This document shows positions 26,902 to 35,119 of a stretch of DNA of 64,000 nt, one piece after another (the first letter of the stretch is position 1; each line of letters starts with the position of its first letter). The notes under the pieces were generated by a model that saw nothing but the letters and a program-made list of their open reading frames with translations, was not told the origin of the DNA and made no database searches. Source of the stretch: Bryobacterales bacterium (GTDB taxonomy: Bacteria > Acidobacteriota > Terriglobia > Bryobacterales > Bryobacteraceae); NCBI GenBank assembly GCA_020847975.1, contig JADLBD010000042.1, forward strand, positions 1 through 64,000, given 5' to 3'. The translations under genes were made by a program, and so were the position numbers.

Positions 26902-27651
26902 ATGCCAAGCAAGGAAGTAGCGAAGAAAGAAACCGCGATCAGCCCCTTCGTCATTTTCAACACGGAGATCGCTGCCATCCGCGAAGCCATGGTCACCAAC
27001 GTCGGCGACGAGGGCATCACCGCCGGCGACTTCGAACGCATCAAGGTCCCCGCCGGCGGCGGCACCGCATGGACCGTCCAGGGTCTCGACGGTGAGGACC
27101 TGGTGAAGGAACTCTCCGGGATCATCATCGCCTGGCGGGACACGCGGGCCTACTGGCGCGTGCCGATGGAGGAGTCGGACGGGAACATGCCGCCCGATTG
27201 CTTCTCGCTGGACGCGCGCACGGGTACGGGCACGCCGGGCGGCAACTGCCACAAGTGCGACCTGGCCAAGTTCGGCAGCGATCCGAAAGGCGACGCGCAG
27301 GCCTGCAAGTTGGTCCGGCAGCTCTTCCTGGTGCGCGAAGACAACCTACTGCCAGAGATCGTCAATCTACCGCCGAGCTCCGTGAAGCCCGCCCGGCAGT
27401 ACTTTCTGCGCCTGGCATCCAAGGCGGTGCCCTGCTACAGCCTGATCACGAAAATCGGGCTGGAAAAGACGAAGAACAACCAGGGCATCGCGTACGCCAG
27501 GGCCGTGCTCACTTCCGGTGGCCGCCTCACGCCGGCACAAGCGCAACGCGTGAAGGAGTACGCCGCGATGATCGAGCCCTTCCTCAAAGCGGCGCCCGCT
27601 GTTCCAGTGGCCAAGGACGTGGCCGAGGCAACCGACGGCGAGGTGGTGTAG
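26902..27651 (+). CDS. Phage protein with Cys motif, possible ssDNA-binding protein
   Basis: A 249-aa protein found next to phage primases. It has a beta-rich N-terminal half (FERIKVPAGGGTAWTVQGL, GIIIAWRDTRAYWR) and a conserved Cys set (DCFSLDARTG..., NCHKCDLAKFG, ACK), then SSVKPARQYFLRLASKAVPCYSLITKIGLEKT. The pattern is similar to phage proteins proposed to bind single-stranded DNA. That function is inferred from context before the primase-helicase. Nothing catalytic is visible. Confidence 0.6.
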   Translation: MPSKEVAKKETAISPFVIFNTEIAAIREAMVTNVGDEGITAGDFERIKVPAGGGTAWTVQGLDGEDLVKELSGIIIAWRDTRAYWRVPMEESDGNMPPDCFSLDARTGTGTPGGNCHKCDLAKFGSDPKGDAQACKLVRQLFLVREDNLLPEIVNLPPSSVKPARQYFLRLASKAVPCYSLITKIGLEKTKNNQGIAYARAVLTSGGRLTPAQAQRVKEYAAMIEPFLKAAPAVPVAKDVAEATDGEVV

Positions 27652-27661
27652 CGGAGGCGGG

Positions 27662-30196
27662 ATGGAGGCCGACAGGCAGGCGATCCGGGAGTTCTTCGAG
27701 CGCGTACACGGTCCCGAGCCCGCGGGCTGGCTGATCGTGTGGACGCGCCAGGACAAAGCTACCCGGGCATTCGACCTGGGAGTGGAGGGCGCGCTCGACC
27801 AGGCGGTCGAGTATTGCGCCGCGAAGGCCTCTGCCTTCGACGTCTACGCCGCCGTCGGCCTCCAACAAGAACAACCCGCCAACAAGAGCCGGGGAGCGGA
27901 GTCGGGTGTATCTGTTCTGCCGGGCTTCTGGGCAGACGTGGATATCGCCGGCGCCGCCCATAAGACGGGCTCCTTGCCACCGACCGAACAGGATGCTCGC
28001 GGCCTAATTGGCACCGTGGGTCTGGAGCCCAGCCTGGTGGTGCACAGTGGATTCGGTCTCCAGCCCTACTGGCTTCTCCGCGAGCCTTATCAGATCGAGA
28101 GCGAGGACGAGCGGCAACGATTGAAATCGCTCTCCGCGCGCTTCCAATCGAACCTCCGCGCGTGCGCTAACGACCGCGGCTGGAGGTTGGATTCGACTGC
28201 CGATCTGTGCCGCGTCTTGCGCGTACCCGGCACGTTCAACCACAAAGTCCGAGGCGACGTCCGCATGGTCACCGCCGACTACGCGGATCGCGCCTACAAT
28301 CTTGACGACTTCGACGACCTTCTGGCCGGCATCGATGACCCGGGCGAGGGCCGACGGGATTCCCCGCCCGTCGATTTGCCACCGGCGAAGCTGCCACCGA
28401 TTTTGGAGGGATGCGCCTGGATGCGCCACTGCCGGGACGCCGCCGCCTCTCTTCCAGAACCGGAGTGGTACCGGATGTTGACGGTGATTGCCCGGTGTGA
28501 AGACGCCGAACGCTGGGCGCACGAGTTGAGCCAGGCGTACCCGAATTACTCCCGGCGTGAGACACAGCAGAAACTGAAGCAGGCCTCCGGCGATGAGGTG
28601 GCGCCTGTAACTTGCGCCTACGTACAATCCGTCCTCGGCGGCGCGCGGCTCTGCGGCGAGTGCCTGTTCCGCGGCAACGTGAATTCACCCATTACAATCG
28701 GACGCATCCAGGCGCCCGTGCCGGACGATGACGAGGCCCCGCCACCCGAGGGACCTCCGTCGTCGGCCGCGGCCGCCACGAGGCTGGAGAAGTTCACTGA
28801 CCTGGGCAATGCGCGCCGCTTCGTGGCCCGATACCGCGACGCGGTCCTTTACTGCGAGCCATGGAGCCGCTGGTTCCATTGGGATTCCATGCGGTGGGCG
28901 GAAGACGACCGGCTCGAGGTCTTCGCGCGGGCCGCGGACCTCATCCGGAGCCTGTACTCACTGGCCAAGAAGATCAAGGACGACGACGAGCGCGAGGCAT
29001 TCCTCAGCCACCTCATCAAGTCCGAATCGCAGCGAGCCATCCACGCGATGGTGACCCTCGCCCGAGCCGACCGTGCCATCGCCCGCCACCCGGATGACTT
29101 CGACAGCGATCCCTGGCTCCTCACCTTGAAGAACGGCACCATTGATCTTCGCTCTGGCAGGATCCGGCCGCAGAGTCCGGGCGACAGGATCACCAAACTG
29201 GCGCCTGTCGCCTACGACCCGTCCGCTCGGTGCCCCAACTGGCTCGATTTCCTGGACATGATCATGCTGGGGCGGAAGAGCCTCGTTGAGTTCCTGAAGC
29301 GCGCCCTGGGTACGAGTCTGACCGGCATCACCAGCGACAAGGCCATGTTCATCCTCTACGGGCCCGGTGGTGACAACGGGAAATCCACGATGGTGGAGGT
29401 CATCGAGAAGCTCCTGGGGAGCTACGCCAAGCGAACCCCGGTAGAGACGTTCCTCAAGAAACGCGAGGGCAGCATCCCGAATGACATCGCCCGGTTGCGG
29501 GGCGCGAGATTCGTCTGGGCCGCTGAGAATGATCGCGGCGTGCGGCTGGCGGAGTCGCTCGTCAAGGAGATGACGGGTGGCGACAGGATGGTCGCACGAT
29601 TCCTGCACGGCGAGTTCTTCGAATTCATGCCGGCGTTCAAGATCTGGCTGGCTACGAACCACAAGCCGGCCATCCGGGGCGATGCGGCCATTTGGCGGCG
29701 GCTGAAGCTCGTTCCTTTCGAGTACACGATCCCCAAGGACCGGCAGAAGAAGCGCCACGAGGTCATGACAATGTTCCAGGCGGAATTGCCCGGCATTCTG
29801 AACTGGGCTATCGAGGGATGCCTCGAGTGGCAACGCGACGGCCTGGGCGTTCCGGACGAAGTAGTGAATGCCACGCGTGAGTACGAGGCGGAACAGGACA
29901 CGTTCTCGATGTTCTTGGAGGAGAAGTGCGTGCGCGCCCCGAATGCTCGGGTGTTGTCCCTCGCGCTCTACCGGGAATACAAGGCGTGGGCCGAGGAGCA
30001 CGGGGAGTCGCCGGCCAGCCACAAGACCTTCGCTTCCCTGATGAGCGAGCGGGGGTTCGCCAAGGCGAAAACCATGAAGGGCGCACTGTACTCCGGTGTC
30101 GGCATTCGCACCGAGGACCACTACGACATGCCCAAGGCGCCGCCGCCTCCGCCGCGCCAGGCAAGGCTCGACCAAGACGAGGGGGAGGAGGTTTGA
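27662..30196 (+). CDS. Prim-pol / D5-type primase-helicase
   Basis: An 844-aa replication protein. The N-terminal third resembles a RepB/prim-pol primase (VLPGFWADVDIAGAAHKTG, VVHSGFGLQPYWLL, LCRVLRVPGTFNHK). A Cys cluster (ARLCGECLFRGN) follows. The C-terminal half is a phage/plasmid primase P4-family helicase: D5_N-type region, Walker A GPGGDNGKST (about residues 566-575), and downstream FKIWLATNHKP ... AIWRRLKLVPFEYTIP. It would start and unwind DNA at the phage origin. GGAGG at 27655 is the probable ribosome site. Iteron-like repeats begin 5 nt after its stop. Confidence 0.92.
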   Translation: MEADRQAIREFFERVHGPEPAGWLIVWTRQDKATRAFDLGVEGALDQAVEYCAAKASAFDVYAAVGLQQEQPANKSRGAESGVSVLPGFWADVDIAGAAHKTGSLPPTEQDARGLIGTVGLEPSLVVHSGFGLQPYWLLREPYQIESEDERQRLKSLSARFQSNLRACANDRGWRLDSTADLCRVLRVPGTFNHKVRGDVRMVTADYADRAYNLDDFDDLLAGIDDPGEGRRDSPPVDLPPAKLPPILEGCAWMRHCRDAAASLPEPEWYRMLTVIARCEDAERWAHELSQAYPNYSRRETQQKLKQASGDEVAPVTCAYVQSVLGGARLCGECLFRGNVNSPITIGRIQAPVPDDDEAPPPEGPPSSAAAATRLEKFTDLGNARRFVARYRDAVLYCEPWSRWFHWDSMRWAEDDRLEVFARAADLIRSLYSLAKKIKDDDEREAFLSHLIKSESQRAIHAMVTLARADRAIARHPDDFDSDPWLLTLKNGTIDLRSGRIRPQSPGDRITKLAPVAYDPSARCPNWLDFLDMIMLGRKSLVEFLKRALGTSLTGITSDKAMFILYGPGGDNGKSTMVEVIEKLLGSYAKRTPVETFLKKREGSIPNDIARLRGARFVWAAENDRGVRLAESLVKEMTGGDRMVARFLHGEFFEFMPAFKIWLATNHKPAIRGDAAIWRRLKLVPFEYTIPKDRQKKRHEVMTMFQAELPGILNWAIEGCLEWQRDGLGVPDEVVNATREYEAEQDTFSMFLEEKCVRAPNARVLSLALYREYKAWAEEHGESPASHKTFASLMSERGFAKAKTMKGALYSGVGIRTEDHYDMPKAPPPPPRQARLDQDEGEEV

Positions 30197-30200
30197 GCTG

Positions 30201-30380
30201 CGATCCGTCATGGCCCATCCGCGAAGTCCTTTAGATTCAGTGAGCGCAATGACGCATGACAGGTTATGACGGATTCTTCCATTTTGCTCGCAGGGGCGAA
30301 GAAGAAAGAACAAATAAGGCGTAAGAGAGAAAAATGCAAAAACCCGTCATGACCCGTCATCCGGCATCGATCCGTCATGG
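30201..30380. repeat. CCGTCAT iteron cluster, possible replication origin
   Basis: The 13-mer CGATCCGTCATGG occurs twice (30201-30213, 30368-30380). CCCGTCAT occurs twice ten bases apart (30343-30350, 30353-30360), and an inverted ATGACGGAT lies at 30266-30274. Weaker ATGACGC and CATGACA forms lie at 30249-30261. Between them (30275-30342) is an A-rich tract. Repeats plus an AT-rich tract beside a primase-helicase gene are the usual form of a phage or plasmid origin. The last copy overlaps the start codon of the next gene. Confidence 0.55.
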
Positions 30381-30856
30381 AGGCGCTGGCGGTGGAAATT
30401 GAGGCCGTTCTGGACCGTTTGATGGAGGCAGGCGTCTCCGTCTGGCTCGACGGCGAGTGCAAGCTGCGCATCGACAAGGGCGCCCCGGAGGAGGTGAAAC
30501 AGCTCGTGCGTGAGCACAAGCAAGGGCTGACCGACGTGCGCAAAGCGCAGGACTTCATGAACCGCGCGGGCATCCGCATCATTCGCCTGCCACTCGGCCG
30601 CCTCGCGCTCGCCTATCCTCCTCGCACCAACCAGGACGAACTCCGGTGGGCGGCACAAGCGCTTCGCATGGACTCGATGCCTTTGGTGATCAACGACGAG
30701 GGACTGGAGTGGATCAGCCCCGAGGAGTGGCGGCGCCGGCAAGTCGCCAGGATCTTCGAAGAGCAGCGGAGGGAGCGGCTGAAGCAGGCACCTCCAGGAG
30801 CGGAGCAGCAGCCACTGAGGAGGCGGCGGGCATGCCGACGGAACGGGCTATCGTAA
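30377..30856 (+). CDS. Hypothetical protein with TubC-like N-terminus
   Basis: A 159-aa protein. The first 50 residues (IEAVLDRLMEAGVSVWLDGECKLRIDKGAPEEVKQLVREHKQGL) have the helix-hairpin-helix form of the TubC N-terminal docking domain, which also occurs in small phage and plasmid proteins. The rest is helical and ends in a basic tail (RRQVARIFEEQRRERLKQ). The ATG overlaps an iteron, so binding there could repress this gene. It overlaps the nuclease gene by 25 bp. Confidence 0.6.
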   Translation: MEALAVEIEAVLDRLMEAGVSVWLDGECKLRIDKGAPEEVKQLVREHKQGLTDVRKAQDFMNRAGIRIIRLPLGRLALAYPPRTNQDELRWAAQALRMDSMPLVINDEGLEWISPEEWRRRQVARIFEEQRRERLKQAPPGAEQQPLRRRRACRRNGLS

Positions 30857-31185
30857 AGGCGATCCTGGCGTACTTGAACGGCCAGCCGGGCTGCCTGGCG
30901 CGCAAGCGCTGGGGCGGCGGCATGGGTGTGGCCGGCGATCCCGACATCGACGCCTGCGTCCGCGGCCGCAGCGTGCAGTTGGAAGTGAAGCGCCCAGGTG
31001 AGAAACCCACGGCGTTGCAGGTGAGGCGGCTCGATGAGTGGCGGCGGGCAGGCGCGGTCGTCGGCGTGGTTAACAGCGTCGCAGACGTCCGCAGATTGCT
31101 TCAAGAAAACCGCTTGCTGGACCGGACAAACGAACCGGACGCGGCGTACATAGTAAACGAGCAACGAGAGACGGGACTCTCGTAA
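30832..31185 (+). CDS. VRR-NUC domain nuclease
   Basis: A 117-aa PD-(D/E)XK nuclease of the VRR-NUC type: ERAIVKAILAYLN, GDPDIDACVRGRSVQLEVKRPGEKPTALQ with acidic residues D38/D40, E51, K53 and Q63 in the expected order. Such stand-alone domains are common in phage replication modules and are thought to process branched or single-stranded DNA. ATG 30832 gives the family's usual length; a longer in-frame start upstream would overlap the preceding gene extensively. Confidence 0.85.
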   Translation: MPTERAIVKAILAYLNGQPGCLARKRWGGGMGVAGDPDIDACVRGRSVQLEVKRPGEKPTALQVRRLDEWRRAGAVVGVVNSVADVRRLLQENRLLDRTNEPDAAYIVNEQRETGLS

Positions 31186-31216
31186 AACTCCCTCCCTTCC
31201 GTCCTTCATACTCCAC

Positions 31217-31555
31217 GTGTCTCCAAAGAACCAACAGATTCCGCTGTATGCCGCTGATGGAACCTCGCTCGGGTTTCGCACGCCTGATGCGGCCAAGCGG
31301 CTGGTCGAAGGCGGCTACGTGAAGCCCTCTTATGGGCGCAAAGGGCACTTGCGAGCCATTTGGCTGCGTCGGGAGGACGGAAGTAGCCCAGTTGAAACGA
31401 ACGCCAAGGCGGGCACTCGCTACAGCTTCATCGAGAATCTGGAGTACGGACGTTGCTGGAAGCTGCGGCGATTGGATCTTCGTGACGAAGATGGAAAGTT
31501 CGTGTGCACGCGCGGAGTTTTCCTTCAAGTCGTCTCGGATTGTCTAGTGCCATGA
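31217..31555 (+). CDS. Hypothetical phage protein
   Basis: A 112-aa protein with a GTG start (MSPKNQQIPLYAADGTSLGFRTPDAAKRLVEGGYVKPSYGRKGHLRAIWLRRED...). It is beta-rich and basic, with no recognised domain. It stands alone after a 31-bp gap from the nuclease gene. Confidence 0.55.
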   Translation: MSPKNQQIPLYAADGTSLGFRTPDAAKRLVEGGYVKPSYGRKGHLRAIWLRREDGSSPVETNAKAGTRYSFIENLEYGRCWKLRRLDLRDEDGKFVCTRGVFLQVVSDCLVP

Positions 31556-31872
31556 AGGAAGCGGCTGCGTGAAAAGGAGACCACAGGAAGGACCCATCCT
31601 GACCGTAATGTCACGGTCGCGGCGCTGCGATCAAGTGTACAGTACGCGATCCAGGGTCAGGATTCTGATGAAGGAGGGCGTGGCATGCAACGAGGAGTTC
31701 GTGGTGCGCGTGAGTACCCGCGAGCCACGCCTTCCCTTTGCCTTTGGGAAACCAACGCAATGACAGTGGCCAACCTGCCAACATTCGCACGCCGCAACGC
31801 CATGGGATTCGGAAGGTTGAACGTAGCCACCAGACATCCGTCCCTGTCGCAGGAACCAAAGCGGTTCAGACG
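31556..31872. other. 317-bp stretch with one doubtful ORF
   Basis: No confident gene. One weak frame (31685-31876) is listed separately. The stretch has an AAGGAGGG ribosome-site-like sequence at about 31672. I see no strong promoter or terminator. Confidence 0.35.
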
Positions 31873-31876
31873 ATGA
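31685..31876 (+). CDS. Doubtful small ORF
   Basis: A 63-aa frame preceded by AAGGAGG at good distance and ending in an ATGA overlap with the next small ORF. The amino-acid composition (MQRGVRGAREYPRATPSLCLWETNAM...) looks unlike a folded protein, so it may be a translated leader or a chance frame. Confidence 0.3.
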   Translation: MQRGVRGAREYPRATPSLCLWETNAMTVANLPTFARRNAMGFGRLNVATRHPSLSQEPKRFRR

Positions 31877-32013
31877 GGACGCGGAAACGAAAGATCGGCG
31901 GCAGGTATGTCGCCTGGATGCGTGGAGCGTTCCAGCGAGAAGTGCCGAAGCCGGAGCCGAAGAAACCCCGTCCGGTATTGCGCGAGGTCGAATGCTTTGT
32001 CCCGAGTGCCTGA
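31873..32013 (+). CDS. Small basic hypothetical protein
   Basis: A 46-aa, Lys/Arg-rich peptide (MRTRKRKIGGRYVAWMRGAFQREVPKPEPKKPRP...) overlapping the zinc-ribbon gene by 22 bp. It is probably DNA- or protein-binding; no family recognised. Confidence 0.45.
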   Translation: MRTRKRKIGGRYVAWMRGAFQREVPKPEPKKPRPVLREVECFVPSA

Positions 32014-32204
32014 GCGAAGACGTTGACGTCCGCGAGTACGACTTCGGCGTCTGTCCCCATACCGGCTACCACGATGCCGGCGAGAGGTTTCGATGCAGGG
32101 CCTGCGGTGCCACCGGCGATGCGGACGATCTGGTGCGCGACGCGGCGGCCTATCTGGTGCATTGCACCAGATGGGTAGCAATCGCGGGTCCCTCCTGGGC
32201 CTGA
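31992..32204 (+). CDS. Small zinc-ribbon protein
   Basis: A 70-aa protein with two Cys pairs in a zinc-ribbon arrangement: MLCPECLSEDVDV ... FRCRACGATGDADDLV. Such small zinc ribbons are frequent in phage accessory regions. The function is unknown. It overlaps the preceding small gene. Confidence 0.6.
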   Translation: MLCPECLSEDVDVREYDFGVCPHTGYHDAGERFRCRACGATGDADDLVRDAAAYLVHCTRWVAIAGPSWA

Positions 32205-32306
32205 CGGCGGCGGGTGGAATGGTGGCACGATTTCGCCACTGTCACGGTTCGGAAAAGGTTGTCGGTAGTCGGTTGTCAGTCCCCCTGTTGAGGCTCCCAC
32301 AGAACC

Positions 32307-32666
32307 ATGGCTGATTCTCCTTCCCTTCAACCGCGATCGCTTGGAAAGGTGGCGGTTCCCTCTCCAGGAACGCCCGTCCGGGTGACCTTCGACACCACGA
32401 TCCGGGCCCACCGGATCCGGTTCGCCGTCGCCATCGGCGAGACGGGACGGGTGTTCCTCGGCGTGCAGGGGATGAACAAGGCGACCGGTGCCGGCGTGGT
32501 GAAGGAGTTCTGGCCGACCGGGGCTGGCGGCGGGGTGGCGGACGAGTTGGTGCTCGAATCCGCGGCTGGCGACTTGCGGCCGTCGGACTACTACGTGGAC
32601 GCGAATACCGCCGGCGAGGGATTGATCGTTGCTTACTGGGTCTGGGTCCCGAGCTTCAATAGCTGA
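32307..32666 (+). CDS. Hypothetical beta-rich phage protein
   Basis: A 119-aa protein (MADSPSLQPRSLGKVAVPSPGTPVRVTFDTTIRAHRIRFAVAIGETGRVFLGVQGMNK...). The sequence is dominated by short beta-strand-like segments and ends YYVDANTAGEGLIVAYWVW. It resembles small virion or decoration-type proteins but belongs to no family I know. It follows a 102-bp gap holding a near-direct repeat (TCGGTTGTC). Confidence 0.55.
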   Translation: MADSPSLQPRSLGKVAVPSPGTPVRVTFDTTIRAHRIRFAVAIGETGRVFLGVQGMNKATGAGVVKEFWPTGAGGGVADELVLESAAGDLRPSDYYVDANTAGEGLIVAYWVWVPSFNS

Positions 32667-32682
32667 GCGCGTGACGCCGGCG

Positions 32683-34176
32683 ATGGCGCGGCGCATCGAG
32701 CTTTGGCCTCTGGAGCGCCTGGTACCCTACGCACGGAATGCGAGGACGCACTCGGCGGAACAGGTAGCGCAGATCGCAGCGTCGATTGCCGAGTTCGGGT
32801 TCGTGAATCCGATCCTGGTCGACTCCCGCGACGGCATCGTGGCGGGCCACGGGCGGCTGTTGGCGGCGCGCAAGCTCGGCCTGGCCGAGGTTCCGGTGAT
32901 CGTGCTGGATCACCTCAGCGAAACACAGCGGCGCGCATATGTATTGGCCGACAACCGCCTGGCGCTCAGCGCGGGGTGGGACGACGAGGTCCTGGCCGCG
33001 GAACTCGCGGCACTCGACAGCGACGGTTTCGATCTCGGAGTCATCGGCTTCAGCGAACACGAGCTTGCTGACCTGATGGCTGAGCCGGAAGATGCGCCTG
33101 CGGCCGCCGGCGGAGAGGAAGTTCCGCTGCCGCCCGCCAAGGCAGTGACGCAGCCGGGGGATCTGTGGCTCATCGGGCCACACCGAGTGATCTGCGGCGA
33201 CTGCCGGGATGCCTCGGCCGTGGCGAAGTTGTTCGATGGCCGGAGGGCCAACGTCGTAGTGACGTCGCCGCCTTACGCCACGCGGCGCGAGTACGATCCG
33301 GAAAGCGGTTTCCGCCCGGTTGCGCCCGACGATTACGTGGAGTGGTACCGCGATGTGGCGACAAACATCGCCTCGGTGCTTGCTGCTGACGGTTCGTACC
33401 TCCTGAACATCAAGGAGCACGCCGAGGATGGGCAGCGGCACCTGTACGTCAAGGATCTGTTCATCGCCCACGTGCGCGAGTGGGGCTGGCGCTTCATCGA
33501 TGAGTTCTGTTGGCGCAAGACCGACAACGGTGTGCCGGGCGGGTGGAACAACCGGTTCAAGAATGCTTGGGAGCCGATCGCGCACTTCAGCCGCGGCGAG
33601 AGCATCAAGTTTCATCCGTTCGCCGTGGGCCACCGGTCCGAGGACTGCTTTGATTACTCGCCCGACAATCCGAAGTCGGCATCCGGGAGCGGGCTGCTCG
33701 GCACCGGCGCGCGGGGTGAGGCAGCGGGCAGTGCCGGTAGCCGCGACGAGGATGGCCGCCATGCCGGGATTGCGCGGCCCTCGAATGTGATCGAGGCGAA
33801 GACGGAATCCGGCCAGGGAAGCCACTCGGCCCCGTTCCCTCGAGCCATTCCGGAGTTCTTCATCAAGGCCTTCTCGGACCCCGGAGACATCATCGGTGAT
33901 CCGTTCCTCGGCAGCGGAACCACGCTGGCCGCGGCGCACGTCCTGGAGCGCGCTGGCTATGGCGTCGAGATCAGTCCCGCGTATTGCGATGTGATCCTGC
34001 GCCGGATCGAGCACCTGACTGGCGTTGAACCCACTCTGGCGAACGGGGAGAAGTTCAGCGAAGTTGCCGCCGAGCGAGGTTCCAGCACCGGCGGCGATCT
34101 GCGGCAGCGCGACGCGAAGTCGATCCGCCGCAAACCCAACGGCATGCCCTGCTACGCACCCAAGGGCCGGCCGTAA
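32683..34176 (+). CDS. ParB-N4/N6 DNA methyltransferase fusion (SPPY type)
   Basis: A 497-aa fusion. Residues 1-115 are a ParB-like domain (RLVPYARNARTHSAEQVAQIAASIAEFGFVNPILVD, GHGRLLAARKLG). The rest is a beta-class DNA methyltransferase with motif IV TSPPYA (S195-Y198) and motif I DPFLGSGTT (from D406). SPPY is more typical of N4-cytosine methylation and DPPY of N6-adenine, so its product may differ from that of the paralogue at 35116; this is inference. ATG 32683 fits the family start; GTG 32671 is also possible. No restriction partner is adjacent. Confidence 0.88.
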   Translation: MARRIELWPLERLVPYARNARTHSAEQVAQIAASIAEFGFVNPILVDSRDGIVAGHGRLLAARKLGLAEVPVIVLDHLSETQRRAYVLADNRLALSAGWDDEVLAAELAALDSDGFDLGVIGFSEHELADLMAEPEDAPAAAGGEEVPLPPAKAVTQPGDLWLIGPHRVICGDCRDASAVAKLFDGRRANVVVTSPPYATRREYDPESGFRPVAPDDYVEWYRDVATNIASVLAADGSYLLNIKEHAEDGQRHLYVKDLFIAHVREWGWRFIDEFCWRKTDNGVPGGWNNRFKNAWEPIAHFSRGESIKFHPFAVGHRSEDCFDYSPDNPKSASGSGLLGTGARGEAAGSAGSRDEDGRHAGIARPSNVIEAKTESGQGSHSAPFPRAIPEFFIKAFSDPGDIIGDPFLGSGTTLAAAHVLERAGYGVEISPAYCDVILRRIEHLTGVEPTLANGEKFSEVAAERGSSTGGDLRQRDAKSIRRKPNGMPCYAPKGRP

Positions 34177-34222
34177 ACGAAGTTCAGTTCACACCCAAAC
34201 CAACAAGGAGATGAAAACCACT

Positions 34223-34777
34223 ATGCCCGAAGTAGCCACTCCGAACCAGGCCGAACGCGAGTTCGAGACCGGGACGGACGAGTCTTTCAAAAACGTTAAC
34301 GCCACTGGCGGCGCTACCCACAACGAGAATCAGCGGGTCACGTACGCCAACATCAAGCGGACCTACGACGTCTACCAGGATCTGGATGTCCAGGCCGCGC
34401 GCCAGGCTCAGATCGAGACCACGCGGCTGAACCAGATCGCGTCGCAGGCGCTTCAGAACGCCGTCGAGACCGCCAACATGGTCAGCAAGCGCAGCATCGA
34501 GCTGAACAACCTGGCCCACGACTCGTTCTGGAATCCGGTCGCCAGCGGCGCCGGCATGAACCTGACTGCGGGCGCCGTTCCCGCCAACCGCGCCACCGAT
34601 GTGAGCGCGGCCGGCGTAGGCGTCGACGCGCAGGCCGTGGCCGCCGCCGTCGCCAAGCAGGTGGACGCGACGATCACGCCGGTGCTCGCCACGCTCCAGC
34701 AGATCGTCCAGGCCCTGACCACGGCCACCACGGCGATCGCCAACACCGTCAACCAGACGCAGCCGAAGACCGCGTAG
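34223..34777 (+). CDS. Hypothetical phage protein
   Basis: A 184-aa protein starting MPEVATPNQAEREFETG. The earlier ATG (34211) is touching the AAGGAG ribosome site, so 34223 is used. A polar N-terminal part (NATGGATHNENQRVTYANIKRTYDVYQDL) is followed by helical repeats of Gln/Ala/Val and an Ala/Thr-rich tail (AVAAAVAKQVDATITPVLATLQQIVQALTT). Unknown; structural or packaging-associated is possible. Its operon ends at the terminator at 34794. Confidence 0.6.
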   Translation: MPEVATPNQAEREFETGTDESFKNVNATGGATHNENQRVTYANIKRTYDVYQDLDVQAARQAQIETTRLNQIASQALQNAVETANMVSKRSIELNNLAHDSFWNPVASGAGMNLTAGAVPANRATDVSAAGVGVDAQAVAAAVAKQVDATITPVLATLQQIVQALTTATTAIANTVNQTQPKTA

Positions 34778-34793
34778 ATCATTCCTCCGACTT

Positions 34794-34826
34794 GGGGCGG
34801 TTCACCTCGAGCCGCCCCGATTTTTT
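34794..34826 (+). terminator. Rho-independent terminator
   Basis: GGGGCGG (34794-34800) pairs with CCGCCCC (34812-34818) around an 11-nt loop, followed by GATTTTTT. It is in an intergenic gap and reads rightward after the 34777 stop. Confidence 0.8.
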
Positions 34827-34843
34827 CAAGGGAGAAACAACCG

Positions 34844-35119
34844 ATGAACACCGTGCTCATCATTCTCAAAATGCTGCCCGTGGTGCTGACGGCCGTACGG
34901 GCCGTCGAAGAAGCCATTCCGCTGCCAGGCCAGGGCAAGAAGAAACTTGATCTCGTGCTGAACATTCTCAGGACCGCCTATGACGGCGGCATTGTGGATG
35001 TGGCGCGCGATTTCACCTGGGAAAAGCTGGTCAACATCGTGGTCCCGATGATCGCCCGCATTGTGGACCTGCACAACGAACTCGGGCTGTTCCAGAAGTC
35101 TCAACCGAGCAAAGCATGA
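34844..35119 (+). CDS. Small hypothetical phage protein
   Basis: A 91-aa protein after an AGGGAG ribosome site. The N-terminus (MNTVLIILKMLPVVLTAVRAVEEAIP) is a hydrophobic helix, and the rest contains KKKLDLVLNILRTAYDGGIVDVARD and a C-terminal helix. It may be a small membrane-associated or structural protein. The stop overlaps the next ATG by 4 bp. Confidence 0.6.
   Translation: MNTVLIILKMLPVVLTAVRAVEEAIPLPGQGKKKLDLVLNILRTAYDGGIVDVARDFTWEKLVNIVVPMIARIVDLHNELGLFQKSQPSKA

Noticed and set aside
28958..30313. A 451-codon minus-strand frame opposite the primase
   Set aside because: Shadow of the primase-helicase gene; no domain and no ribosome site.
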